64,000 nt of DNA from Lepas anatifera (taxonomy: Eukaryota > Arthropoda > Thecostraca > Lepadidae): positions 1 to 64,000 of the forward strand of contig JAOTON010001807.1 in NCBI GenBank assembly GCA_034440635.1, given 5' to 3'. The notes under the pieces are model-generated. The model did no database searches. It was not told the DNA's origin and was given only the letters and a program-made list of their open reading frames with translations. A program made the translations under genes and the position numbers. Of this stretch, positions 11,928-23,655 are shown one piece after another (position 1 is the first letter of the stretch; each line of letters begins with the position of its first letter).

Positions 11928-12033
11928 GTGAAAATGAAGGGTTTTCTCCACTCGGTGAAAAAGTTAGTTTCGCAGCGCTTTTCGTTTATGTTGTAAACCT
12001 TCGTCAGCGAGTGGAGAAAGCCTTCGTTTTCAC
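11928..12033. repeat. Short inverted repeat (about 25-bp arms)
   Basis: GTGAAAATGAAGGGTTTTCT at 11928 pairs with GGAGAAAGCCTTCGTTTTCA near 12033; the arms share CTCCACTC/GAGTGG at their inner side. The loop is about 55 bp. It may be a small foldback MITE, but no target duplication was found. Confidence 0.6.
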
Positions 12034-12036
12034 TGC

Positions 12037-13443
12037 TCATACTCCACTTATCATGTCATTCCGATTATTTTGTGCAGGGCTGAAGATCTCTGCTCGATCC
12101 AGGGGGGGGTGCTCTGTGTGGGTTAACGCTAGCACGGCAATACAAGCCCTTTACAAAGCCTATGGGAGACACAAAACCCAGGGATTTCGACCCCTCCCAC
12201 CAACCCCCCAGGATCTCCTCCATTGAAAGATCTATCCAAGTGATTTCGAATGGTATTGGAAAACGTTCTGGCTATTTTAGTTTCTGAGATAAACAAGGTT
12301 ATGTAAACACATTTAAGCAATGTTGACTTCATTTAACCTTTAGTGAGCTCAATATTCACCCTACGAAAAAATGACTGATGTAGTTTCGATTGCATTTGAG
12401 ATAAGCGTTGGATCCATTTGCTGCGTCTTCCAGCATCCTTAGGTTCAAGTTAAAGGGGTTTCTTTTATCCCCCCCTACCACTGGGACAAAGGTGAAGGTA
12501 AGATTCACGACAGCGGGCTGGATGTTAAATTAGCTGTTTCAGAATTCAACAATATCCGACCAAATGTGCTTCTGAGATTCCCTAACGCCAGAGGTAGTAC
12601 TGACATTTTGAAGTGGGGTGAAGAAATCCAATTTCGTTCTGATGGTCACTCAATCACTGGAGATGTGTGTATGTGCTATGCGATCTGATGTGTTTATGGG
12701 GAGGGGGGTGTTGTATGTATTGAGATGATTATTGCACTGGTGTATTGATGATAAATAAATAAATGTTGAGTTCCAAGATCTACACACAAATCAGCATTCA
12801 CTGAAGCTTCTTCACACAAATCTTTAAACACTGAACAAATATGCACACAAATCAGCATTCACTGAAGATTCTTCACCAAAATCGACCTGCACTGAAAATT
12901 TTGCACACATCACCAATCACTCAGGATTGTGTACCTGAATCGTCAATCGCTGATCACTACGCTCAAATTTGCATGGACAATCTCAATCATGACTCCTGAG
13001 CATAACAAAACCAGCAGTACCCTGCACAAGTTCCAGCTATGAAATCTGAGGTAGGAAAACAAAATATTATTAAACTATGACATATACCCTGTTTCGAGAT
13101 TCATGCGTATGAACGGACCAATGCTTGAGTAGTCTACAATGTTATACCACAACCTGCAAATATTTAAGTGTTTTATATTTAAATATGTACTTATTTATTC
13201 AGGTTTCATATCTTCCTATTTAAAAATAACAAAACCATTTAATAGGCGAAGTTGAGATACAAATAGTCAATATAAAGAACAAAACTGCAAGGTGTTTTTT
13301 AAACTGAGAAAATGTTTTTTATAGGAATGCACCTTCCCTGCGACAGCAACACCCCCGTTGGAAGAGAAAAATGGGCACCTGCAATATCACAATAACATGG
13401 ATTGAATACTAAAGCTACTTAAATAATGCAGTACTAAGTCACA
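12037..13443. other. Unannotated stretch with a LINE-like AAAT tail and a small tandem repeat
   Basis: At 12751-12767 TGATAAATAAATAAATG resembles the 3' tail of a non-LTR retrotransposon. From about 12782 a 62-bp unit containing CACAAATCAGCATTCACTGA is repeated twice, with a decayed third copy to about 12940. Nothing else is supported. Confidence 0.45.
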
Positions 13444-13449
13444 TTTATT
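13444..13449 (-). promoter_or_regulatory. Putative polyadenylation signal AATAAA
   Basis: AATAAA on the minus strand, about 63 bp after the sulfotransferase stop codon: a normal distance for cleavage and polyadenylation of that transcript. Confidence 0.5.
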
Positions 13450-13512
13450 TGGTTTCAAAAGCTGTCGCTGGTCCCTCTGGAGTAGTGTTTCCACCCATCC
13501 AGTGCCTTGCAG

Positions 13513-14815
13513 CTAGCCGTCGATCCTTGAAAACTCGTCTGCGAAGGAATACATTTTCAGCGGCAACCCGGGAAGCTCCATGTCCTTCAAGTTGATGTTG
13601 AGCTGATGTATGTGGCTCCACACTTCAGCTTTCAGCCACTGAGGGTAAATCCTGTCGTCTGGAACTACATCGTGCCTCTTGTTGTGAACGATGCCCTCAA
13701 GATGTTCTTGCAGACACGTGAGTCGACCTGGATCAGGTCGAACTTCTAGAAAGTGCAGCATTCTCTTCAACTGACTCACGGTGTTTTTCTGTAAGTTTTC
13801 GTACGGAATGATGACCGACTCATTCGTGCGTTTTATCCATAAATCGTTTAGATCATACCAATGCTGGGCATAGTATATCACAAAATCCTCCCAGTCTTTG
13901 CCCGAGAAGATGTTTGTGAAGTCTTTATCTCCACTCAGGACAGATTGTGTTTCCTGGTACTTCATCAGCGAGATGAACGATTTGAAGGGATCTCGAATCA
14001 AGATGATTGCCCTTTCGTTCTTCCCCATCGGCGAACGGCGTCCAGTTATAGTTCGGGGTAGGCTCCATCTCCTGCGAAGTCCAGGGCTGTGGCAGGCTGT
14101 GCGTCTTCTGCACGATCGTGTTGCCCTGAGTCCAGTACGCCCGCTCTCCGAGGTATCCAAGCTGAGTGAGCTGCGTCGTTGAACCGTTCAGGATCTGGTT
14201 ATACGTCTCCGGTGGAATATGTTCGTGCTGCTCCCTGTCGTAGTTGTAATAGTCAGGGCCTCCCGAACCAGTGAACAGTCCGGCGGCAGCTTCCAGCAAG
14301 TACCGGGTCCACGTGTTCCCTGAGCGGGGAAAAGATGCTAACCAAACCACGTCCATAACATCGTCACGAGTGAACTTTGTCACGTATTTAGCGCACTTTG
14401 GACCTGAAAACCAGGCGTGTTCCGGTAGGTCCTCCGACAGGAGCTGGCGTAGGTCCTGTCCTCTATAAGTAGTGTTATCGACAAGAGTGTTGTTATCCTC
14501 TTGATAAAGGAGTTCACTAGAGTTTTGTCTCGCGGTTGTTTCAATCGCTGTGATGTACTGACCATCTGACCAGCGTTTAAACGTATAAAAAATAGCGTTT
14601 CTTTCTTCGTCGAACACCAGCGCAACTGCACAAAATATAAATAGGATCACTGCTGCTAGACGTATTTTGGACCATTTCGGTTTGGCATGAGTCTGTGTCA
14701 TTGCTCTTTTCGAAACATCGGAACGATCAGAATTGGCTATCTCCGCATCTTCATCTGCATGTTTTAGACGCTCGTATTTCGCGGTATGTTTATGTGCATT
14801 TGTAAGAGAAGCCAT
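13513..14815 (-). CDS. WSCD-family sulfotransferase (one-base frameshift)
   Basis: Putative type II Golgi membrane sulfotransferase, which would transfer sulfate from PAPS to a glycan or similar acceptor; the substrate is unknown. The start is the first ATG (14815). Residues 1-50 are a polar cytoplasmic tail, 51-68 a single transmembrane segment (LAAVILFIFCAVALVF), then a stem with NSS and NTT glycosylation sequons. The PAPS 5'-phosphate loop is FPRSGNTW (residues 162-169), within WLASFPRSGNTWTRYLLEAA, which is diagnostic of the WSCD family. Later blocks are KTHSLPQPWTSQEM, NYNWTPFADG and the PAPS 3'-phosphate region AIILIRDPFKSFIS. The frame is broken in a run of four G (plus-strand CCCC, 14023-14026); reading one G fewer joins the parts into about 433 residues. 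The fly homologue, as I recall it, is near 317 residues. There are no introns. The extra base could be a sequencing error, an allele or a recent loss of function. Upstream lies a CT microsatellite (14882-14901); downstream is an AATAAA. Confidence 0.9.
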
Positions 14816-15372
14816 GACTGTCTCACTGTCACTAGTTGTGATGCGGCTACGCTGTCAGCATCGCGTCTTTAAGACATGCCGCTCTCTCTCTCTCTCTCTC
14901 TGCAAGGCTTCTATTCTTTGATTCCCATGCAGCGAAGCTGGAGACTGAAAGTGGAGAAAAAATTGTTAGGTTAGGTTAGGTACACACACTCACACCTCTG
15001 AAACACTAACAGACTATGTAATAGATATCTAGATCGCAAAAATGTGGAAAAGTATATTTTTAATATTATCACAAAGCGTAAGCACTCGGTGAAAGTGAAG
15101 CTTTCATTGGACATGAAAACGTATTAATACCAATAAACTCTTCAAAGCGCGAAGGGGAATCTAAACGGTATATTCTCTATTTGCTTGGGAGTGTATTCCT
15201 TGGCGGGGAAATGGCTGTGCCTGGTCGGTTAATTGCTCGTTTCTAGATTTCAATGGCATAGATCAGCGCGGGTTAGATCCCCGGCGGAAATCCATGAATT
15301 ACATGGATTAACTTGGACCTTGTCACGATGGAAATCCGCCTTCCGTCTCTTATCAGTCCGGCACTCCTTTAA
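14816..15372. other. Upstream region of the sulfotransferase
   Basis: The region contains (CT)n at 14882-14901 and three TTAGG-like units at 14969-14985. Around 15200-15300 a GGTTAGATCCCC word resembles a tRNA B-box, but no acceptor stem could be folded. No TATA box in a convincing place. If the gene has a 5' exon it would lie here or further right. Confidence 0.3.
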
Positions 15373-16146
15373 AGGGAGATACGCGATGAAAAGATTATTG
15401 GCTTTATCAAAAGGTCCTAAAAGTTGTTATAGAAGTCCTGTTCTCATGTTTGCGAATTCAGCCTTCAAATGCATTAAAATCGCTCTCAAAGACAACATTT
15501 CTGAACAACTTATCGATAATTTTCACTCAATCAAGTAACGCAGCCTCGGATATGATCATCAATTTCTCTAAGAACTGGGTCATATGTGTCCCAAACAGTG
15601 ATTTAGAACCTCGAACTATCACAGAAAAAATTACTTAAGAAAAACAGCATTCCAAAACTCTTTTGAAACAGAAATATGGGACTTTAAAGAAATCTTAATT
15701 GACCAATCAGAAGCCTAGGAATTCTGATGCCGGGGTCATGTGACCTATCTGACGCAAAATTTTCGTCATCCTGGAAATTTTGTTGAAAACTACTGAAGAC
15801 CCGAGGTTCGAAACGACTAAAGACTTGAGTAATTACTTCTTGTTCCATTTCGAGGGCAAACTAATCCATTTTGTATTTTTTAAAGGCTATATGAAGTGAA
15901 TTCAAATGCAATACATGCAAACATATATTTTATTACAAAAATAATTACTTTTAAACTTTAAATAGATTCTGAAAACCTTGAGATGAAGAACAGGTTCCAG
16001 CCTTTTACCGGTACCGTTAACATATTCCAACAATAGGAGAGTGGCCTCCAAAAATTTTGCCGAAAATACAAAAAAATGACAGTGTCGTAATCAAGATTTT
16101 TCAAATAACAAGAAGCCATAATGCAAATTGTTTCGCGTATCTCCCT
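15373..16146 (+). mobile_element. TTAA element, family 2 (AGGGAGATACGCG ends)
   Basis: The inverted ends AGGGAGATACGCGA and TCGCGTATCTCCCT are flanked by TTAA at 15369-15372 and 16147-16150. TTAA duplication is typical of piggyBac-like and Kolobok-like transposition. The 774-bp body is non-coding. A second copy of almost the same length (773 bp) lies at 59865-60637, and the two align throughout (for example AGAAGTCCT and TTGCGAATTCAGCCT). Confidence 0.88.
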
Positions 16147-17336
16147 TTAAACACCCACGCCAATACTTCCTGTGATTGGGCAAGTGTGCATGTTGGAAGT
16201 GTCCCTAAAAAAACAGGCAAGCATGAAACGACGAGTATGAATTTATCAATCACGCACCTCCTACGGAATTTGGCCTTCAAGCCTGGCCTGCATACGTAAG
16301 GTCGAATAGGCGTAGGTCCGAAACTGGGCCCCGGGGCTGTATCTGTGTCAGTGTGCGCGGTTCATCAGATTTCCACACCTGAAACTGGACTGGGAACGCC
16401 GATACAGCGGGACTCGCGTGTGTGTGGAGCTGCTGGCTTCCAGAATTGGAGGACTGAATGGCAAACGCCAGCTGGTCCATCGCTATATTAAATGAGTCCC
16501 GGATGAAGCCTGGTGCCTCGAAGGCGACTCGTTCCTCTGCAAGTCTGGAACTTGTGCGGGACTGGTACTTGACCAGTAATTTGAAGTGTTCTCACTGTAC
16601 TAGTTTCGTGCTGGTGTGACAGAGTCGATCTGGCGCGTAGCTGGAACAAGTGCCCGTAAGATATCATTTGTAATAAACAGGATGGACACTAGTAATGACA
16701 GGAGTTAGTGAATAGAACTGACCGTAGCATGTGCTTGTTTTATCTTTGACCATATCTGCAGTTTAGGCTTTAAGTACAAGGTGCATGTCCATAAAATATG
16801 TGTAATTACCTATTCACGAGAGGAAATATTGTAATGGCTTGAATGTAATGCTGGCTTAAATGCAATGCAAGCAATGGCTTAAATGCCTTAATCTGTACCA
16901 GGCAGTCGTTTGCCTTTTGAAAATGAAATGAAGAGCTACTGTCCAGAAATGTTCTTCGTATTATCCCTACGACTATGAATTTCTAGAATGCAGTTCTTTG
17001 TTCTGCATATTATCAGTAGGAGGCGTGCGGCCTATCTATACAAACTGACGCGACTTAAGTTCAGGCTGAAAAGACATCGAAACATGGATTCTGCAGACCT
17101 TTTCCATTGCTCACCAAATACATTTGTTTTAGACATCACGCATTTTTACTCCAACGGAAATGAGTGTACAGTTTCTCTATGCCAAGCACTATTACCAGAT
17201 CTGAGATATAGATAGAGTTAAGTACTACTAGGAAATATTTCAATGAAGGCATGTTTAGTTTCGTCGTTTTCCACCGGAAGGAGGGGCGGCACAAAACACA
17301 CTGCTGTGATACGTGCGTGTCCTGCGTGTATGTGTG
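16147..17336. other. Unannotated stretch
   Basis: A minus-strand frame starting with ATG at 16480 (67 codons) and an AATAAA on the plus strand near 16673 are visible, but neither forms a supported gene. No repeat family recognised. Confidence 0.25.
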
Positions 17337-17634
17337 CATTGGCGGACGCAGGGGGGGCATTCCGGCCCTGGCCCCCCCCAAAGCGCTGAAAGGGGAAAGG
17401 GGGCAAACTATCCTTCCCCCAAGGCCGGATCAATTAAAAAAGTGTTTACACTAGGTGTCTGTCGAGCGGTTAAGTCTTCGCTCCCCCAACCAGGAGAGCG
17501 GTCGTGTAGTTGGAGTGGAGAGGTAGCTTATACTAGGTCTTTCGAGCACCCAAATCGCACGTTCCATCCATCCCCCCAGGGGGAGAGGCAGACATGGGTT
17601 TGCCCCCCCAAACTCGGGTCTGAGTCCGCCCCTG
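17337..17634 (-). mobile_element. hAT MITE, family A (reverse orientation)
   Basis: It starts CATTGGCGGACGCAG and ends TGAGTCCGCCCCTG, the mirror of the copy at 5890-6107. The internal motifs CAGACATGGGTTTGCC and ACACTAGGTGTCTGTCGAG match family A. The flanks TATGTGTG and AATGTGGG agree at six of eight bases, an eroded 8-bp duplication. Confidence 0.82.
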
Positions 17635-18280
17635 AATGTGGGTATTCGTGAGTGTGGTTGGTTGACGAGCGGATGGGCTTTTTCTAGCGTTATCGCATAA
17701 CCAGTCGATTCTGTATTTATAGAATACTGGACAGAGACTTGTGCTCGAACGTGTACAAGCTATCATTTTATCAAAGAGATGCGAACAAATATTATAAAAA
17801 CAGCTTTATTTCTCTCGAAAAGGAAGTTATCGGATTTGAATAATCACGCCCTTTTTCAACGTACGGAGTCAGCTTTAGCCTTGTAACAACACAAAGGCCG
17901 CAAACACCATCGCCTGCACCACCAAACCATTCCAACGCTCCTTAAATCCCAGAATATCACTTTGGGGGAATATCGGGGTGTAATTTATGCATGTCATAAA
18001 TCCATTTTTAGGAAGGAAAACCGCTAGTGCTTCTGTCATTAATAGCGCAGCCTAAATGTACTCAGCTGGCACGAATGCCCACCAAAAGGGCACTCCTGGA
18101 GCATCAAATGACTGGTGACCGGTGGGCACTGGGCCGTTCGGGGCCGTTCACTGGTGGGCATAGCATGGCGGACTGGTGGGCAAAATTTGTAGCTTAAGAT
18201 ATAGCCTGGCTAATTCAGCCTACGAATGCTGATAATGCTTTCATCGCAGTATTCATAACGGTAAAAAATCATTTCTTTAC
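17635..18280. other. Unannotated stretch with a small TGCCCACCA inverted repeat
   Basis: TGCCCACCA at 18076 and TGGTGGGCA at 18174 bound 107 bp that hold further TGGTGGGCA words. This may be a tiny MITE; no target duplication was found. The rest shows nothing supportable. Confidence 0.3.
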
Positions 18281-18491
18281 CTCGCTGAGCTACGCATGAC
18301 ACTGTCGTTCTTGTTAGAGATTGGTTTCCTTGATTTGCGGCTGAGGATCTCTTATATAGCAGCGTTGAGTTTGCACCTGATTCTCCCCGATTAGGTACAA
18401 TTTTGTCTATCGCCAAAACATAGTGTGCAAATAGCAATATAGCTACCAATGACACATATTTGTTGAAAATGATGTGTTGACGGTTGACTTT
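18281..18491 (-). CDS. Putative exon with signal-anchor-like segment
   Basis: On the minus strand GCTGTGCCAG precedes base 18491 and GTAAAG follows base 18281, bounding 211 bp with an open frame. The peptide has a hydrophobic run YVSLVAILLFAHYVLA followed by a polar stretch with NST and NQS sequons, as in the start of a secreted or type II membrane protein. There is no ATG in frame in the exon, so translation would begin in an upstream exon. I do not recognise the family. The donor is only moderately good (GAG|GTAAAG), so this remains a candidate. Confidence 0.3.
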
Positions 18492-19319
18492 CTGGCACAG
18501 CACACTAACTTCTCGCCACGTTTCAGCGCAAGCCCATATCTACCCCTTCAAACCACCGAATCAATTCCAGCTGATCGAGAGTACGCTTCACCACGTGAAA
18601 TTCGGCGTTTTTCTCACACTCTCCACCGTACCGCCGCACGCTCTCACAGATAACGACTGGAATAGCGACTGGAATATTCCAGGACGATGGGGAGAAGCGG
18701 GCCACTCGGCGCAGACGCCGTCGAGCTCTTCATGGGCACTTACGGTCCTAGCAGCTGACGCGGCCCGAAACTCCAATCATCCGAGCTCTTCATGGCACGG
18801 AAAATAGGGTGGGAATCATGGAACAGGAAACCATGGGCGCTGGAAGCGGGGAGGATGGGTGGGGGCACGTCCACCGAACTCGCAATTCATAGGGGACGGC
18901 CCCCAAAAGTATGGGATTGGACTTAGGTTTTTTATTTCCACCTTATTGCCTGCGTGAACCTACATAGATGTTCCCAGTGTAGTTTTTGAAGTCTATCGGC
19001 AGTCTCGTGTTCAAAGAGAGCAAATATGCTTAAACGTTGTATCCCCTCCCCCCGGTCATCGGCAGAGTGGGGTGCACCGCGCGCCCCACCCCAGGCCTCC
19101 TTTTATCCGCCACTGGGACGGATGTAAAAAATGCTGAGCTGTGCAGACCTCTTTCGGGTCACGATCCATTCTGTACATATTTATCTTACTGGGCAGACCG
19201 AGAAGACATTCGTTAAACACCTGCAATGGAAATGTTTGGAGAAGTCACGCAGCTCATCTTCACAGCGCAGTTTGCAATGTTGAATGGTCACGTAATTAAA
19301 CATCTGGCTGACTTCAAAA
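18492..19319. other. Unannotated stretch with hAT-MITE debris
   Basis: G/C-run blocks at about 18850-18910 and 19040-19115, the latter ending TTATCCGCCACTGGGAC, look like broken hAT MITEs of the CCGCCACTG type. No paired end or target duplication was found. Confidence 0.35.
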
Positions 19320-19700
19320 CAGTGGCGGATCTAGCCGGTTGGTTTGGGAGGGGCAAACCAAAGTCTAAAAAAACGTCGCGCGGTGAAAAATTGCGCTACA
19401 ATATGCCTATTCGGTAGGATTTCGGGAACTGGAGACGAAAAGCAAAAAAATGTCACGGGGTGAAAAAGATGGGCTCAAGATACATTTTTTCCTATCCAAG
19501 CCCCAATATTTACACTGAGCTTCTCTAATTCTGTTTGAAGTTGAGAGTTGAAGCACCAAAATTTTGCTTACAAGCTAAAAAGGAGTCGGGGGAAAGAGGA
19601 GGTCGATCGCTTTGGGGGGGGCAAAAACATAGTTTTGCCCAGAGCTTTTCCGTTTGGGGGGGCAATTGCCTTTTTGCCCCCTCCCCTGGATCCGCCACTG
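19320..19700 (+). mobile_element. hAT MITE, family B (CAGTGGCGGATC ends)
   Basis: The ends are CAGTGGCGGATCTAG and TGGATCCGCCACTG; the 8-bp duplication CTTCAAAA (19312-19319 and 19701-19708) is perfect. The 381-bp body is non-coding. Other copies: 53069-53439 (inverted) and 60773-61188. Confidence 0.93.
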
Positions 19701-19708
19701 CTTCAAAA

Positions 19709-20417
19709 TTATATGCAGGAATTCTGATTGAGCTACAACGGCGATTGTACCCCAGTTACTGGAATTTGCAACATTATTTTTTGTTAAATTCCTCTTCGAT
19801 ATCCATAGCAAGGTTTCCAAGCGCAGAGTGCTCTCTGAGCCAGCTGCTGCTTAACTTGTTTCAGGTGAAAGGCTCCTGACGATACCAAGCAGCATGAAAT
19901 AGTCACGTCTGCCTGCCATTGCTGCCGGTGGTTCAGTCTGCGCCTGTGGTGATTTCTCGGTGTTTGGACAGGCTAGAAAATACGGCGTCTAAAATCTCCT
20001 TGGCTGCAATGTGATTGGTTTTAAGGCTCTGTTTCTTATCTGAACCGAACCAACTCGTTTTTATCATCAGGACAGTTTTGATCTTAATAAAACCTGCGCC
20101 AGCCCGAAACCTTAGGGCCATGCTTTGGGCACCATTTTGGGTCAAGAAACAATGTAAGGTTTTCTATTTCTCGGCTGTTTCGCAGGACAGAGACGCTTTG
20201 AAATAATTTTTCTGCATCACTATTCGCATGGGTATGCATTTTATACTTTAAATTTATTCTCGTCCATCTATGATAGCTTGACTGCTATTTTCCACCGATA
20301 CTTGTAAATTTGACTTAACCTTAAGAGCTTCAGCATTAAAACTTGAAGAAGCTACAGGCTTAAAGAATCAAAACGGATTATGCAGAGTAGGTTTGGTAAA
20401 GAAAGCTTTTAGGAGTA
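19709..20417. other. Unannotated stretch
   Basis: No gene or bounded repeat seen; only short frames without recognisable motifs. Confidence 0.25.
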
Positions 20418-23094
20418 GGGGAGACTGGGGTCAAATGTAAAACGGGCAACTTATGACACTGGATATATTGTCTAAACTAATCAATGGATGACGCTAGTGG
20501 CACAACTGGAAATGCGCAAACAGCTGCTGCCTTTGTTAACGAAGTTTCAACCCAGTGCGGCGGGTAAGTCAGACGCTGGTCACAATTATGTGTTTTTGAG
20601 GGTGTTTTATAACTTTTGAAATATTTAAAGATGATTAGCTTATTGATGGTTATGATGAGGTACAGCGGGAACAGTTTTAGTGCATAAAGAGTGTTTAATT
20701 ATCTACAAAATGAGCACAGAATCCGTCGCCTAGGCCAGCTCATTGAGCGACAATTTGGTTTAAGAAATTGTGCGTTGCGATGGGGACAATCGTAACATTT
20801 CTCTTGGGGTCAAATGTAACAATGTTACAATTGACCCCTATGGCTTACGACGTATTAAGCTTGCTTCTACTGCACAAATTCAGTAGTTAGGTTAGTGATT
20901 TTATGATCAGGCTCACACCAAGGTTGCTCGTTTGGGGGGCTAACTAGGGGACGTCAGGTCGGTGAAGAGGGCGCGCTTGTTCACTCAAAGGGGCCAATCT
21001 TCATATCATGGGGAGGAAGGGGCAGAGGAGCGATGAATATTCTGCTTCGCAGACCTAGTATCAACTGTTTTTTGGGAGGAGGCACTTAACACGTTGGGGG
21101 GCAGGCCTGGATCCAGCCCGACCGTTGGGGGAGGGGGCAAAGCGGCCTAAAATCGAGAAAACATGGATTTTGAAGAAAATAAACGGGCGATTTGGGTAAA
21201 TTGCCCTGTTTGCCCCTGGATCCTCCAGTGGGGGGGGGAGAGTGGAGTGCAGGCCCGCTGCCCCTGGGTGCGCTACTGCTAATGATAATCACATTGCTTT
21301 CCAATGATATGTTTGTTCGTAGGTTGGTATATGTTTCGGAAAAGTGACAATGTGGGCTGCCCTTTATAATATTTCCCATATTGAAAAATTAACAATGGTA
21401 ATTGGGGTTTAAGGGCACGTCAGCTGCTAAGACTATATGTGCCCAGTTTGAAAAATTAACGAGATTTCAGTCAAATTATAAATATATTTTTGTAGGTGGT
21501 CAGTGCAATAGGCAAATGTGCCCAACATAATACGTTTTTGGTTCTAAAAAGAGTCATTCCTTTCGGCAACAATTTCAAGATTTACTGACCGGAATGATAA
21601 GAAAGTTTCTTGAAAAAAATTTGGACGCGGTATATTCAGGTCATTTATAAGGATTATTCAAATCACCGGTATTCGTTTTTATGTTCATATTTGTAAAAAA
21701 AAGTTAATTGGCTGTTTCAAAAAAATGTCTCGCAGTTTCTGAGAATGCCTCGTTTTCGACTACGCGCCACCGAACGCGCTGGAGACGGTCCATGAAGCTG
21801 AAGTGAAGGCCAAAGATGCAGAAGTGTTCGTATTAGGATGTTTTTCATGGTACAAATAAATCGTCGAAATTCATACGGCCTTAACATGGTACAATTGACC
21901 CCTGGTGCTGTTACAATTGCCCCTCACGTGGGGTCAATTGTAACGGCCGAAGTATATTTTTAGAAGTGAAATTTTGACCCCTAATTTGTTCTATTTGAAG
22001 TCTTTCTACGTCTGTCACATTGAAAAATCTTCAAAGTTGATGAAGATAGAATTATAAATGCTCTAACTCAAAGCAATATTTCTCCAGAACCAGAAATATG
22101 AAATTTGTTACTATTGACACCAGTCTCCCCTATGCGGGAGACTGGTGTCAATTGTAACAAATTTCATATTTCTGGTTCTGGAGAAATATTGCATATTATA
22201 AATATATTAACATATCATAAATATATATAAAATATATATATTTCTGGTTCTGGAGAAATATTCAATTGTAACGTATTTTGCTAATTCTATTGCGGAACCA
22301 ACAGTTTTAGATGTAAAACAAAATGCACATTATCCCGGTATACCTTCATGCTTTGGCCTCCTAGAAACCCCCCCCAAAAAAAAATATTGAAAACATTCAG
22401 TTCTTAGTGACATAGTTCAAGCTTCAAAACGTCTCTGCACGTGTTACAATTGACCCGGCTGCGGGTCAATGGTAACCGAGTACGGTTCCAATTGTTCCAT
22501 TGCAGTGTCAATGCATACTGTGAACCCATTTCATGGCTCGATATAAGCCCTAATTCGACCGAGCGAATCTTTGCTTCTGTACACATCACATTTCTGACCA
22601 AGGTGTTGGCTATTGAACGTTACCTACTTGTTCTGGCTATATCATATATGAATATGAACAACTGTAATTTAGAATACATTCTGAAACCACTTTAAATTTA
22701 ATGGAAAAGTTGTTACTTGTTATCCCGTTACAACTGCCCCGTCATCCCTCACAATTCTGAGAGCGAAACATTTTCTGAATAAAAGGAGACTAGCAGGGTG
22801 AACCGCTCTTACACGGCGAACAATCATCTGGGCTTCTAGCCTCCAGCATTTTAAGTTCAAAGCCCTAAGAAACTTGAGTAGGATGATGAGATTCAGAAGT
22901 CAATTACTTCGCAAAGAGCCCTCCTTCCAAAAAACAGAATGGAAATATACTGCAGCCCTTTAGCCGATGCATGGTCAAGTTTCGTTCCAATTCCAATTGT
23001 GCATGGTGTGGAAGCTGGTGTGATGCCCTGAATGGTTCAGCAAATATAGCCACTTTTACAATTGCCCCGTTTTACATTTGACCCCAGCCTCCCC
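20418..23094. mobile_element. TA-flanked TIR element rich in GGGTCAATTGTAAC words
   Basis: The ends are GGGGAGACTGGGGTCAAATG and its near-perfect inverse (one mismatch in the first 20), each next to TA (20416-20417 and 23095-23096), as in Tc1/mariner-type insertion. The words GGGTCAATTGTAAC or their complement recur inside (about 20815-20840, 21893-21945, 22140-22165, 22443-22475). At 22073-22193 two ends of a related element meet head to head, so the 2.7 kb is composite. No transposase found. Broken hAT-MITE-like G/C blocks lie at about 20930-21270. Confidence 0.75.
22073..22193. repeat. Long palindrome, about 57-bp arms
   Basis: Arm 22073-22129 is almost the exact reverse complement of arm 22137-22193, with one mismatch noticed and a 7-bp centre. 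The inner edges are the element termini CCAGTCTCCC and GGGAGACTGG. Part of the arm (TATTTCTGGTTCTGGAGAAA) is repeated again at about 22240-22259. Confidence 0.9.
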
Positions 23095-23264
23095 TACCTA
23101 TAGAAATGGGTTGGGGTCTGCATTTTCCAAGGTCGGTTGAAATCTATGCGCTCATTTGTTGTTTTTTTATACCGACTATGCGGCATACATTAGGATGGTT
23201 ACTGAGAAAACAGAAGCTTAAGCTGGAATCTGTTTATCATATTGTTCTTGAGCTCGGGCAGTGA

Positions 23265-23446
23265 CGTCAAATCATAACTAATATTAATCGCGTACGTGTT
23301 TTCAGCGCTTTAGCAGCATGATTGATTTTGTCACCATCCAGGACTTTGTAAATTTTTAGTGTCTTTATCCTACATCTTCTCACTAACGGTGGGTTTATTT
23401 GAAAATATCTAACGAAAGTAATCAATAAAAAATTATATATATATTT
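23265..23446. repeat. Direct repeat, copy 1
   Basis: About 175 bp closely similar to 24152-24322 in the same orientation (shared words include TCGCGTACGTGTTTTCAGCG and TGATTTTGTCACCATCCAG). Both copies end in AT-rich tracts. They may be two 3' ends of one retroelement family; no coding evidence. Confidence 0.75.
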
Positions 23447-23564
23447 ATACTTTGGCAACAGGTTTTCAATCAAACATTGATGGTTGAATGCCCGAGCATA
23501 TGATGTTTTTATCGCCTGTTTTTTTCGTTTTTTCCAGTTCTATGATTAGTCGCTTACTATTGTT

Positions 23565-23655
23565 AAAAGTTTATGAATAAAACTCCCGTATGTGGAATTG
23601 TTTGACACGTTTCGAAAGATTCGGCTTTCATCGTCAGAAATACAATTACACAAAA
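23565..23655 (-). mobile_element. Penelope-like element tail (candidate)
   Basis: On the minus strand TCTGACGATGAAAGCCGAAT is followed by CTTTCGAAACGTGTC. A word of the type 'TGA-GATG...CGAAACGT' is usual just downstream of the coding region of Penelope-like elements. Similar tails appear near 27200-27260 and 57070-57130 (minus strand). Only the signature is present; no reverse transcriptase was seen. Confidence 0.4.

Noticed and set aside
14969..14985. TTAGG repeats, the common arthropod telomere motif
   Set aside because: Only three units in ordinary sequence; too few for an interstitial telomere. At most a hint of arthropod origin.
15200..15300. B-box-like GGTTAGATCCCC suggesting a tRNA or tRNA-derived SINE
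   Set aside because: No acceptor or anticodon stem could be paired and no convincing A-box; could be chance.
23399..23446. AT-rich stretch as a possible origin or matrix-attachment site
   Set aside because: AT content alone is no evidence; it is the tail of a repeat.
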